Source: Polluticoccus soli
GTDB taxonomy: Bacteria; Bacteroidota; Bacteroidia; Chitinophagales; Chitinophagaceae
Direction: 5' to 3'
DNA: 64,000 bases
NCBI RefSeq assembly: GCF_029269745.1
Contig: NZ_JARJHT010000002.1
Location: 1,054,001-1,118,000 of the forward strand
Of the stretch, positions 53,221 through 60,446 are shown in pieces. Position 1 is the stretch's first letter; every line of letters begins with the position of its first letter. The translations under genes and the position numbers were made by a program. The notes under the pieces are model-generated. The model was not told the DNA's origin and made no database searches. It saw only the letters and a list, made by a program, of their open reading frames with translations.

Positions 53221-53814
53221 ATGTCCCGTTACATTATAGCAGTTTTCATTTGCTCGCTGCTGCTTTCATGCAGGCCCGAGACCTATACGCCCAAGCCCCG
53301 AGGCTACTACGAAGTCGAGCTTCCGGAGCGAGCCTATCAAAAATTTGATAACCCCACTTACCCGTACAGCTTTGAGTACCCGGTATATGGCCAGGTTATT
53401 CCCGACACCAACTTTTTCGGCGAAAAACCAGAAAATCCCTACTGGATCAACATCGACTTTCCTTCTATAGGCGGACGAATATATGTTAGCTATAAAGTGA
53501 TCGGCCCGAACCAGACAATTGAAAAGCTACTGGAAGACTCCTATGAGATGACCTCATTTCACACCAAGCGAGCTGATTACATAGACGATTTTGTATTTCA
53601 TAACGACACTACCCGTGTTCATGGTATTTTCTACAATGTGACGGGCAACGCAGCATCAGCATACCAGTTCTATGCTACAGATTCGGTAAAAAACTATATT
53701 CGCGGCGCACTGTATTTCGATGTAACACCTAATGCGGACTCACTAAAACCAGTGAACGATTTCCTTCGAAAAGACATGGAGCACATGATCCAAACCCTGC
53801 GTTGGAGAAATTAG
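53221..53814 (+). CDS. gldD: Gliding motility lipoprotein GldD
   Basis: 197 residues. Lipobox LLLSC with Cys17. GldD signatures are TYTPKPRGYYEVELPE at 22-37 and YPYSFEYPVYGQVIPDT near 47-63, followed by NPYWINIDFPSIGGRIYVSY. GldD is one of the lipoproteins needed for gliding and type IX secretion in Flavobacterium. gldE, often next to it, is absent on both sides here. Confidence 0.95.
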   Translation: MSRYIIAVFICSLLLSCRPETYTPKPRGYYEVELPERAYQKFDNPTYPYSFEYPVYGQVIPDTNFFGEKPENPYWINIDFPSIGGRIYVSYKVIGPNQTIEKLLEDSYEMTSFHTKRADYIDDFVFHNDTTRVHGIFYNVTGNAASAYQFYATDSVKNYIRGALYFDVTPNADSLKPVNDFLRKDMEHMIQTLRWRN

Positions 53815-53844
53815 TTGGCATTTTCATTCAGAAAGTTATTTTTG
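53815..53844 (+). promoter_or_regulatory. Promoter of the tRNA-Arg gene
   Basis: TTG at 53815-53817, then 19 bases, then TATTTTTG at 53837-53844: a textbook Bacteroidota promoter. It sits directly after the gldD stop codon, 18 bases ahead of the tRNA. Confidence 0.75.
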
Positions 53845-53862
53845 CAATCCGGTTTAGGTAAT

Positions 53863-53934
53863 GGCCCTGTAGTTCAATGGATAGAATAGAAGTTTCCTAA
53901 ACTTTAGATCCAAGTTCGATTCTTGGCGGGGCTA
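53863..53934 (+). tRNA. tRNA-Arg (anticodon CCT)
   Basis: The 72-base sequence folds into a full cloverleaf: acceptor GGCCCTG/CGGGGCT (with G1-T72 as a wobble), D stem GTTC/GAAT, anticodon stem GAAGT/ACTTT with loop TTCCTAA (anticodon at 53896-53898), a 4-base variable loop and T arm CCAAG-TTCGATT-CTTGG. The discriminator is A and the 3' CCA is not encoded. It reads AGG codons. A promoter precedes it and a terminator follows after 2 bases. Confidence 0.93.
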
Positions 53935-53936
53935 CG

Positions 53937-53963
53937 AAAGCCGCTCAATGAGCGGCTTTTTTT
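53937..53963 (+). terminator. Terminator after the tRNA gene
   Basis: AAAGCCGCTC (53937-53946) pairs with GAGCGGCTTT (53950-53959) with an AAT loop, then a T run. Confidence 0.93.
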
Positions 53964-54031
53964 CTTTGGTATATTTCGGTTGCTGGTATCAATTTCTTCC
54001 CGAATATAATGTTGCTAATTTTGTTCAATCA

Positions 54032-54613
54032 ATGGATACATCGGTATTTAAGGAAGAGATAAAAAAACGTATCAGCGTTAGCAATGAAGAGATCGAACGA
54101 TTCCTACACCTGTGGGAGGTACGTGAATTCAAAAGAAATGAATTGATCCTTAAAGCCGGTGTTATTCCTAAGTTCTCCATATTTGTAATTAAGGGCTGCT
54201 TGCGGCAATTTTTCGTGAACGATGAAGGCGCTGAGTCGATAGTATATTTTGCAGAAGAGCGGCATTTCATCGGCGACCTGCCGGCACTTCGAAACAAAGT
54301 TTCCAGTGATTTTAACTTCCAGGCAATTGAACCTTGCGTGCTGCTCACAATAAGCAGTGAGAACTGGGAACGTTCTTTTCAGTTATTTCCGTGGTGGGCC
54401 GAAGCGCACATAAAAGGTTACCAAAAATGGGCAACTCTGATGCAACAGCAGATGGCCGACATGCAGCTAAGATCTGGAGAGGAACGATATCTTGACCTGT
54501 TAAAGAAAAGGCCGGGGCTATTTCAGCGCGTTCCTCAGCACTTTATAGCATCTTATCTTGGATTAAGTCCCGAAAGTCTGAGCCGCATCAGAAAAAAACT
54601 TGCTTCCGGTTAA
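54032..54613 (+). CDS. Crp/Fnr family transcription regulator
   Basis: 193 residues from the ATG at 54032. Residues 1-125 are a cyclic-nucleotide-binding-type beta-barrel (KRNELILKAGVIPKFSIFVI), although the canonical phosphate-binding cassette RTAT-like sequence is not preserved. The C-terminal winged helix is VPQHFIASYLGLSPESLSRI at 168-187. Most of the Bacteroidota proteins of this form do not bind cAMP. It starts 69 bases after the tRNA terminator; its own candidate operator lies just past its stop at 54658-54668. Confidence 0.88.
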   Translation: MDTSVFKEEIKKRISVSNEEIERFLHLWEVREFKRNELILKAGVIPKFSIFVIKGCLRQFFVNDEGAESIVYFAEERHFIGDLPALRNKVSSDFNFQAIEPCVLLTISSENWERSFQLFPWWAEAHIKGYQKWATLMQQQMADMQLRSGEERYLDLLKKRPGLFQRVPQHFIASYLGLSPESLSRIRKKLASG

Positions 54614-54652
54614 ATCTTAACAAATGTCAATGGAGGGCGGCCCAATGCCGGA

Positions 54653-54668
54653 TAGTTTTGTGTCACAA
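54653..54668 (+). promoter_or_regulatory. -7 element with a CRP-like palindrome
   Basis: TAGTTTTG (54653-54660) is a perfect -7 element. It overlaps TTGTGTCACAA (54658-54668), a 5-bp perfect inverted repeat around one base, similar to CRP/FNR half-sites. It precedes the GTG gene at 54700 and directly follows the Crp-like gene. Confidence 0.4.
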
Positions 54669-54699
54669 TTTAAAACACAACAACTAGGACATCCCGAAG

Positions 54700-55095
54700 G
54701 TGCTTATCGTTGGTATAGATCCTTACCTTATTGACTTTACATCAGCAGAATATGCCGCCTTTCCCAGCTTAAATGCGCAAAAAGTAGAAGCCGGAATAAA
54801 GAACGCGGTCAACCACCTCACTGAAAAAGGCTACAAAGCAGACGTTTGCTGGACCGACTTCGGCAACTCAGCAACAGACATCCTAAGAAAAAAACTGCAG
54901 CTACAGCCATTCGACAGTGTGCTCATTGGTGCAGGAATACGTGTTCCGGAGCAGAATTTCCTGCTGTTCGAACAGCTAATAAATATTGTCCATCAATACG
55001 CGCCCTCAGCACGCATATGCTTTAATACCCATCCTGGCGATACTGTCATAGCTGTGGAGCGCTCGACAACAAATCTATTCTCTCAAAAAGCATAA
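54700..55095 (+). CDS. Conserved protein of unknown function
   Basis: 131 residues from a GTG; a stop at 54685 and lack of an ATG force this start. VLIVGIDPYLIDFTS-like N-terminus (LIVGIDPYLIDFTS), GIKNAVNHLTEKGYKADVCW, DSVLIGAGIRVP and FEQLINIVHQYAPSARICFN form a Rossmann-like order of strands and helices. The family is found in Proteobacteria and Bacteroidota but has no assigned role that I recall. It sits 86 bases after the Crp-like gene and 11 bases ahead of the next gene. Confidence 0.75.
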   Translation: MLIVGIDPYLIDFTSAEYAAFPSLNAQKVEAGIKNAVNHLTEKGYKADVCWTDFGNSATDILRKKLQLQPFDSVLIGAGIRVPEQNFLLFEQLINIVHQYAPSARICFNTHPGDTVIAVERSTTNLFSQKA

Positions 55096-55106
55096 AACCA
55101 ACAACA

Positions 55107-55448
55107 ATGAAAAAACTGTTAGTAGCAAGCGTGATAATCGCTGGCTCTTTAACCGCAACAGCCAAAGGTGCTAAAGAAACGAATAAAGTAACGTTGATAG
55201 TCTCCCTTACTATAGACAATTTTGCTGAATGGAAAAAAGCCTTTGATGCGGGAGCTTCTGTTCGTGAACAGGCGGGCATTAAAGTGCTTCAAATTTGCAG
55301 CCTCGCAGAAAATGAAAAACATGTGATAGTGATCGAAGAGGCCGAAAGCCTGCAGGCAGCCCAGGAGTTTGTAGAAGTATTGAAGAAAAGGCAGAAACCC
55401 GGCACAGCAAACGTTGAAGCGAAACTGTATCAACAGCACGGAAAATAG
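55107..55448 (+). CDS. Exported ferredoxin-fold (ABM-like) small protein
   Basis: 113 residues with a signal peptide (MKKLLVASVIIAGSLTATA). The mature part has a strand-helix pattern seen in dimeric alpha-beta barrel proteins: NKVTLIVSLTIDNFAEWKKA, then IKVLQICSLAENEKHVIVIE, then EAESLQAAQEFVEVLKKR. These resemble antibiotic biosynthesis monooxygenase-like folds, but no active-site motif is evident and function is unknown. It forms a pair with the preceding gene. Confidence 0.7.
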   Translation: MKKLLVASVIIAGSLTATAKGAKETNKVTLIVSLTIDNFAEWKKAFDAGASVREQAGIKVLQICSLAENEKHVIVIEEAESLQAAQEFVEVLKKRQKPGTANVEAKLYQQHGK

Positions 55449-55493
55449 TCTACGCCCCTTAAAACAAGAGCAAATTCCATTGAGAACTACCGA

Positions 55494-55517
55494 AAAGAGA
55501 CGCAATTGCGTCTCTTT
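55494..55517. terminator. Bidirectional hairpin terminator, second copy of the AGAGACGC type
   Basis: A 24-base perfect palindrome, AAAGAGACGCAA followed by TTGCGTCTCTTT, between convergent genes ending at 55448 and 55522. It shares its core with the terminator at 1102-1120. Confidence 0.85.
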
Positions 55518-55521
55518 CTTT

Positions 55522-56496
55522 TTATGATGCTGCTCTTAAATACTTATTTCTGTATTGTACAGGAGATAATCCTGTTATTCTTTTAAAAGTATTACGGAAT
55601 GCCTTAGTATCCGTATATCCTACTTTATACATGATATCATTCACATTCTCATCCATTGTTTCCAGACTCATTTTCGCCGCTTCTATTTTCACTCGCTGAA
55701 TGTATTCAGCCACAGTATTAGAAGTTGCTTTCTTGAACCTGCGCTCAAAGTTTCTCCTGCCAATAAACAACATCGATGCAAGATCGTCTACTGATAACTT
55801 CTCAGCATAGTTAGTCTCGATATATTCCTGGGCTTTCATGACCTCCGAATCTGCGTGATCTTTCTGTCCCTGGAAGATGATGAATTGTGACTGGCTGTTA
55901 CGCTGCATGTCTATCTGGAAGGCTTTAGCAAAAAACACAGCCGTCTCGCGACCAGCATACTTCTCTACCAGATAAAGAATCAGGTTGAGGTAAGAAAATG
56001 CACCTCCACTGGAGTAAATACCATCTTCATCGGTGATGATCCTGTCTTCAACCAATTTCACATCGGGAAACATCTTGCGAAAGTCATTAGCGGCCATCCA
56101 GTGCGTAGCGCAGTTTTTCCCCGTAATTAGTCCTGTAGAGGCCAGCATAAATGCCCCTACGCAAAGACTAGCCACTTCGGCACCATTTGCATACTGGTGC
56201 TTTATCCACGGAACAAAAGCTCTATTTGTGTCTAACACTTTAGCCATATCACCATCGAGAGCCGGAATAATGACAAGGTCTGTTTTTTCTACGTCATTAA
56301 TGACAGCATCTGCATGTACTACATATTTGCCGCCTGCAGCAGGTGTCTCTTTCTGTAAGCCAACGAGTTCTACTTTGGACAACACAGGCCGGCCAGTATT
56401 CTGCAAGAATTTATTGACCTCTACAAACACTTGACGTGGTCCTTCTATGCTACCTAAAACAGCACCCGAAGGCACCAGGATCGATATATGTTTCAT
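55522..56496 (-). CDS. GlxA-type AraC transcription regulator with DJ-1/PfpI domain
   Basis: 324 residues. The N-terminal 180 residues are a DJ-1/PfpI-like sensor: ISILVPSGAVLGSIEG, DLVIIPALDGDMAKVLD and EVASLCVGAFMLASTG. The AraC DNA-binding domain fills about 215-320, with LSVDDLASMLFIGRRNFERR and MYKVGYTDTKAFRNTFKRIT. Related regulators sense small metabolites. It is divergent from the 56666 operon, with 169 bases between, and is the natural candidate to control it. Confidence 0.92.
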   Translation of the reverse strand: MKHISILVPSGAVLGSIEGPRQVFVEVNKFLQNTGRPVLSKVELVGLQKETPAAGGKYVVHADAVINDVEKTDLVIIPALDGDMAKVLDTNRAFVPWIKHQYANGAEVASLCVGAFMLASTGLITGKNCATHWMAANDFRKMFPDVKLVEDRIITDEDGIYSSGGAFSYLNLILYLVEKYAGRETAVFFAKAFQIDMQRNSQSQFIIFQGQKDHADSEVMKAQEYIETNYAEKLSVDDLASMLFIGRRNFERRFKKATSNTVAEYIQRVKIEAAKMSLETMDENVNDIMYKVGYTDTKAFRNTFKRITGLSPVQYRNKYLRAAS

Positions 56497-56615
56497 CTGA
56501 AATGGTTTGATAATGACATTAAAACACTGAGTTTCAACACAGTGAATTTGGAGGAATAAATTTCGTCAAAAATCCTGTCGTAAACAACCCGTTAATTGAC
56601 GCAATTACCACCCAT

Positions 56616-56646
56616 AATGCAAATTTAACAGTAGTACGTTTGCATT
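56616..56646 (+). promoter_or_regulatory. Promoter and inverted repeat upstream of the GyrI/VOC operon
   Basis: AATGCAAA (56616-56623) is the reverse complement of TTTGCATT (56639-56646), 15 bases apart. The right arm overlaps a perfect -7 element, TACGTTTG (56635-56642). A regulator bound to this repeat would cover the promoter; the divergent GlxA-like protein is the obvious candidate. Confidence 0.5.
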
Positions 56647-56665
56647 GTAAGCTAAAGGAAATAAT

Positions 56666-57076
56666 ATGCAAACGTACAATCTGGAAAATGATCTGAAGCT
56701 ATTTTATATAGAAGCAGAAACTTTTCCATCGGGCGTAGAAGCTGCGTTCAAAAACCTGGAAGGATTACTTCCATCAACTGAAGGGCGTACATTCTACGGA
56801 CTGTCGAATATGAATCAACAAGGCGGCATTAACTATAAAGCTGCAGTATTGGAAGAATATGAAGGCGAAGGAGAAAAATATGGGTGCAAAAATATTACAG
56901 TAAAACAGGGCACCTACCTCGTAGAAACCATTTTTGATTGGCGTAATAATAAAGAGCTGATAGGACCAACATTTCAAACTATGCTGGCAGATAAACGACT
57001 GGACCCTGACTCCTTTTGCATAGAATGGTATAAAGGCAACGACCAGGTAGAGTTAATGGTAAAGATCAATCCCTAA
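56666..57076 (+). CDS. GyrI-like small-molecule-binding protein
   Basis: 136 residues. The fold matches the GyrI/AraC effector-binding type: YIEAETFPSGVEAAFKNLEG, FYGLSNMNQQGGINYKAAV, then KQGTYLVETIFDWRNNKELI and ending FCIEWYKGNDQVELMVKI. No DNA-binding part is present. These proteins sense or sequester toxic small molecules. It is the first gene of a rightward operon of six, with 10 bases to the next gene. Confidence 0.8.
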   Translation: MQTYNLENDLKLFYIEAETFPSGVEAAFKNLEGLLPSTEGRTFYGLSNMNQQGGINYKAAVLEEYEGEGEKYGCKNITVKQGTYLVETIFDWRNNKELIGPTFQTMLADKRLDPDSFCIEWYKGNDQVELMVKINP

Positions 57077-57086
57077 TAAAACAGAC

Positions 57087-57500
57087 ATGACTCAAATAAA
57101 TGCATACCTCACTTTCAACGGCAATTGCCGGGAAGCCATGAATTATTACAAAGAATGTCTTGGCGGTGAGCTTACTCTGCAAACTGTAGATGGAACACCC
57201 ATGGCCGATAAAATGCCACCACAAATGCGCCAGCATATACTCCACTCTACTTTACAAAAAGACAGCCTAATGATCATGGCCTCGGATATGGCACGAGAAA
57301 AACTAGCGGGTGGCAACCGGGTATCGCTGATGCTGAACTGCAGCAGCGACGACGAGATCAACGGTTACTTTAATAAGCTTTCTGATGGCGGACAAATAAT
57401 CGACCCACTGGCAGAGATGTTCTGGGGTGCCAAATTCGGCACCATCGAAGACAAATTTGGCATCAACTGGCTGCTCCATTACAATAAAAATCAACAATAA
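57087..57500 (+). CDS. VOC family protein (PhnB-like)
   Basis: 137 residues. AYLTFNGNCREAMNYYKECL at 5-24 and HSTLQKDSLMIMASDMA are typical of the PhnB/3-demethylubiquinone-like VOC branch, and EMFWGAKFGTIEDKFGINWL closes the domain. Members include glyoxalases and antibiotic-resistance proteins. The metal-binding pair cannot be called with certainty. It is paralogous to the next gene, 27 bases downstream. Confidence 0.88.
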   Translation: MTQINAYLTFNGNCREAMNYYKECLGGELTLQTVDGTPMADKMPPQMRQHILHSTLQKDSLMIMASDMAREKLAGGNRVSLMLNCSSDDEINGYFNKLSDGGQIIDPLAEMFWGAKFGTIEDKFGINWLLHYNKNQQ

Positions 57501-57527
57501 CAATTCACTCAATAAAGCTCAAACATT

Positions 57528-57950
57528 ATGGCATCTCTGAATCCTTATGTACACTTCAATGGTAATTGCGAAGAAGCATTCAACTTTTACAAATCAATCT
57601 TTGGTGGAGACTACACTATGAGCCGTTTTAAAGATGCGCCTCCCGGCTCGCCTATGACAGAAGCTGAAGGTGATAAAGTGCTCCACATATCCTTACCAAT
57701 AGGTCGCGGCACCGTATTAATGGGCAGCGACGTACCCCAGGCTTTCGGCCCTGCAAGCATCGGAAACAACTTCTACGTGTCTGTAAACGCAGACAGCCGC
57801 GAAGAAGCGGATAAGCTTTTTAAGGGCCTTTCAGAAGGCGGCAAGGTAATGATGCCACTGGAAGATACTTTCTGGGGCGCCTATTTCGGCATGTTCGTCG
57901 ATAAATTCAAAGTACAATGGATGATCAGCTTTGATAACAACAATAACTAA
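57528..57950 (+). CDS. VOC family protein (PhnB-like), second copy
   Basis: 140 residues with PYVHFNGNCEEAFNFYKSIF at the start, then HISLPIGRGTVLMGSDVPQA and DTFWGAYFGMFVDKFKVQWM, closely similar in layout to the preceding gene. Probably a duplicate within the operon with a related but distinct ligand. Confidence 0.9.
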   Translation: MASLNPYVHFNGNCEEAFNFYKSIFGGDYTMSRFKDAPPGSPMTEAEGDKVLHISLPIGRGTVLMGSDVPQAFGPASIGNNFYVSVNADSREEADKLFKGLSEGGKVMMPLEDTFWGAYFGMFVDKFKVQWMISFDNNNN

Positions 57951-57986
57951 CCATCAAATTATTCCACACACTCAAATTCCATAATC

Positions 57987-58403
57987 ATGAAAAAGACAAA
58001 CATTATTTATTGGTCTGTTACACTACCATTCGTAGCTTTTATGCTATCATCGGCTATTCCTAACATGCTGGCCACGCCAGACTGGATCGGCATCTTCAAA
58101 AGCCTGGGATATCCCGAATACCTCGTGTCTTTTGTCGGCTTTGCTAAGTTTCTTGGCATTGTAGCCATCCTTGTTCCCGGCTTTCCACGTGTTACTGAAT
58201 GGGCATATGCCGGCCTGGCTTTTGACATAATTCTCGCCACGTATTCTGTTTTATCAATTGCTCCTAACGATCTCGGATGGCTGTTTATGATAGTCGTGCT
58301 GTTGTTTCTGTTTACATCATACATATTTTATCATAAGCGTTTAAAACTGCGTGCTGCAAAGAATCCACAACCTGTTTTTGGTGCGCCTGTAACCCTGGGA
58401 TAA
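57987..58403 (+). CDS. DoxX-like membrane protein
   Basis: 138 residues, four transmembrane helices at about 6-26, 45-63, 73-90 and 97-115. LGYPEYLVSFVGFAKFLGIV and AYAGLAFDIILATYSVLSIA match DoxX-like proteins. These are small inner-membrane proteins of uncertain function associated with redox or sulphur stress. The next gene starts 1 base past its stop. Confidence 0.85.
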   Translation: MKKTNIIYWSVTLPFVAFMLSSAIPNMLATPDWIGIFKSLGYPEYLVSFVGFAKFLGIVAILVPGFPRVTEWAYAGLAFDIILATYSVLSIAPNDLGWLFMIVVLLFLFTSYIFYHKRLKLRAAKNPQPVFGAPVTLG

Positions 58404-58404
58404 T

Positions 58405-58638
58405 ATGATGATCACCACAAAAGCGATGGTAGAGGTTTTCAAAACAGACGTGGCTGTACCCGAAGAAGCACAGTTATTGGCAGATGCCCTCTTGGCAAGA
58501 TTCCCAAACAGCAAACCCAGCTTCGACCTTGACGATTGTGACAAGGTGTTGAGAATAGAAGGTGGTATGTTGTGCACGAACACCATCATCAATATTGTAA
58601 ATCAATTCGGCTACAATTGCCATATTTTAGACTATTAA
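58405..58638 (+). CDS. Small HMA-like protein of unknown function
   Basis: 77 residues. Helix-strand pattern (EVFKTDVAVPEEAQLLADAL, SFDLDDCDKVLRIEGG) resembles small heavy-metal-associated-fold proteins but lacks the CxxC motif. Proximity (1 base after DoxX) suggests co-expression. Conserved near relatives are common in Bacteroidota next to DoxX and VOC genes as I recall. Confidence 0.65.
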   Translation: MMITTKAMVEVFKTDVAVPEEAQLLADALLARFPNSKPSFDLDDCDKVLRIEGGMLCTNTIINIVNQFGYNCHILDY

Positions 58639-58649
58639 AACAATTACCT

Positions 58650-59006
58650 ATGTCAGCAGAAAACAACAAAGAGATCATACGGAAGGTGAATGATGCCTTC
58701 GCAAAAAACGATATGGAAACATTCCTGGCCAGCTGTGCCAACGACGTACGGTGGAGCATGGTAGGCGCACACGGCCTTGTAGGCGCCGATGCTATCCGCG
58801 AGGATATGAAAACGAACATGCCATCGCAGCCACCAGTTTTCACCGTCAAGCACTTGATTGCCGAAGGCGAAATGGTAATGTGCGACGGAGAAATGACCAT
58901 GACGCAAAAAGACGGTAAAGAATGGCGCGGCGCTTTTTGCGATGTATACCAAATGCGCGATGGCAAGATACAGGAACTTAACTCGTACATAGTAGAATAC
59001 AGATAA
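58650..59006 (+). CDS. NTF2/SnoaL-like protein
   Basis: 118 residues from the ATG at 58650; the earlier in-frame start at 58572 would overlap the preceding gene. NKEIIRKVNDAFAKNDMETF at the start and VRWSMVGAHGLVGADAIRED later are typical of the cone-shaped NTF2-like fold. MVMCDGEMTMTQKDGKEWRG and FCDVYQMRDGKIQELNSYIV end the domain. Members are isomerases, hydrolases or binding proteins; no specific activity can be assigned. Last gene of the operon. Confidence 0.86.
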   Translation: MSAENNKEIIRKVNDAFAKNDMETFLASCANDVRWSMVGAHGLVGADAIREDMKTNMPSQPPVFTVKHLIAEGEMVMCDGEMTMTQKDGKEWRGAFCDVYQMRDGKIQELNSYIVEYR

Positions 59007-59029
59007 CAAGCATCATAACACGTACTACT

Positions 59030-59056
59030 AAATGGCGCCGGCATCGGGCGCCATTT
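59030..59056 (+). terminator. Hairpin after the GyrI/VOC operon
   Basis: AAATGGCGCC (59030-59039) pairs with GGCGCCATTT (59047-59056). The T tract after it is weak (TTTGCATTTG). Confidence 0.6.
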
Positions 59057-59125
59057 GCATTTGTGTATATCTAAATTTCCATTTCCCGCCATTTGCACTA
59101 TTTTTAGTCCATTACACTACAAAGC

Positions 59126-60388
59126 ATGAAGTCAAACACCAAGCAATCATATACTACGTCCCTTTTTCTTGTAGGCTGCCTGTTTTTCATTTTCGGGTTT
59201 GTGACCTGGCTAAATGGTACACTCATACCCTTCCTTAAAGCCGCCTGCGAGCTGAATAACTTCCAGTCATACTTCGTCACCTTTGCGTTCTTCATCTCTT
59301 ACTTCGTAATGGCCCTGCCGTCTTCGGCAATACTGAGGGCTACCGGCTTCAAAAAGGGGATGAGCCTGGGGCTTTTTGTGATGGCCATTGGCACCGTCAT
59401 TTTTATACCTGCGGCTATGCAACGCAGTTTTACGTTTTTCCTCATCGGTCTGTTTACACAAGGTCTAGGTTTATCAATACTGCAGACAGCTACCAACCCA
59501 TATGTAACCATCCTCGGCTCTGAAGAAAGCGCTGCACGTCGTATCAGCATCATGGGCATTGCCAATAAAGTAGCAGGCATCCTGAGCCCGCTGATACTGG
59601 CCACTATACTGCTGGGCGATATTGACACGGTCAAAACCAAACTGGCTTCTGCAGCAGATGTGGCTGCTAAAAGCCAGTTGCTCGACGACCTCGCCCGCCG
59701 TATCATCAACCCATATATCGTGCTGACCATAGCACTGGTGGTACTAGCGTTGCTGGTGCTCATTTCCCCCCTGCCCGACATTGACGACGAAGAGGAGAAC
59801 CCTGACATCAAGGCCGACAGCCGCACCACGTCTATCTTCCAACACCCGTACCTGTTCTTTGGCGTTTTTGCCATCTTCCTGTATGTGGGTGTGGAGGTGA
59901 TTGCAGGCGACTCGATCATCAGTTATGGCACCTACCTCGGTATACCTATCAATGAGGCAAAGTTCTTTACCTCGTTCACCCTGGGCTGTATGATAGCCGG
60001 TTACTTTCTCGGCATATTGCTTACACCCAATTTCATATCGCAGGAAACAGCGCTGAAAGTATGTGCTGTACTCGGCATATTGTTCACCATTGGCGTACTG
60101 ACCTCCGACGGTCGTTTCTCTGTTTACTGCCTTGCCGCCCTTGGTCTTGCCCACTCCATTATGTGGCCTGCCATCTGGCCCATGTCGCTTAAAGGACTGG
60201 GCCGGTTTACCAAAACCGGGGCCGCGCTGCTCATCATGGGTATCGCAGGTGGCGCTGTGTTACCGCTGCTCTATGGTCACCTGGCCGATCTGCAGAACAA
60301 CCAGGCTGCTTACTGGATCCTGATACCATGCTATCTCTACATCCTTTATTTCGCCATTTGGGGCCATAAGGTGGGCTACAAAAAATAG
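59126..60388 (+). CDS. Sugar MFS transporter, FucP/GluP type
   Basis: 420 residues with 12 hydrophobic helices. LVGCLFFIFGFVTWLNGTLI at 15-34 and FFISYFVMALPSSAILRATG are the FucP-type start; TNPYVTILGSEESAARR is a family motif on the first half; FYVGVEVIAGDSIISYGTYL-like (LYVGVEVIAGDSIISYGTYL) opens the second half. It should co-transport a hexose or deoxyhexose with protons. Sugar identity is not determined. Confidence 0.93.
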   Translation: MKSNTKQSYTTSLFLVGCLFFIFGFVTWLNGTLIPFLKAACELNNFQSYFVTFAFFISYFVMALPSSAILRATGFKKGMSLGLFVMAIGTVIFIPAAMQRSFTFFLIGLFTQGLGLSILQTATNPYVTILGSEESAARRISIMGIANKVAGILSPLILATILLGDIDTVKTKLASAADVAAKSQLLDDLARRIINPYIVLTIALVVLALLVLISPLPDIDDEEENPDIKADSRTTSIFQHPYLFFGVFAIFLYVGVEVIAGDSIISYGTYLGIPINEAKFFTSFTLGCMIAGYFLGILLTPNFISQETALKVCAVLGILFTIGVLTSDGRFSVYCLAALGLAHSIMWPAIWPMSLKGLGRFTKTGAALLIMGIAGGAVLPLLYGHLADLQNNQAAYWILIPCYLYILYFAIWGHKVGYKK

Positions 60389-60410
60389 CCTATCCTGTTA
60401 TCTAATTTGC

Positions 60411-60440
60411 AAGGGCTACTTTCCGGAGAAGGTAGCCCTT
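60411..60440. terminator. Bidirectional hairpin after the sugar transporter
   Basis: AAGGGCTAC (60411-60419) pairs with GTAGCCCTT (60432-60440) between convergent genes ending at 60388 and 60447. The T runs are short. Confidence 0.65.
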
Positions 60441-60446
60441 GTTGTT

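Noticed and set aside
53863-53934. The tRNA gene as an integration site for a mobile element
   Set aside because: There is no integrase near it, no duplicated tRNA end in the window, and the genes to the right look chromosomal.
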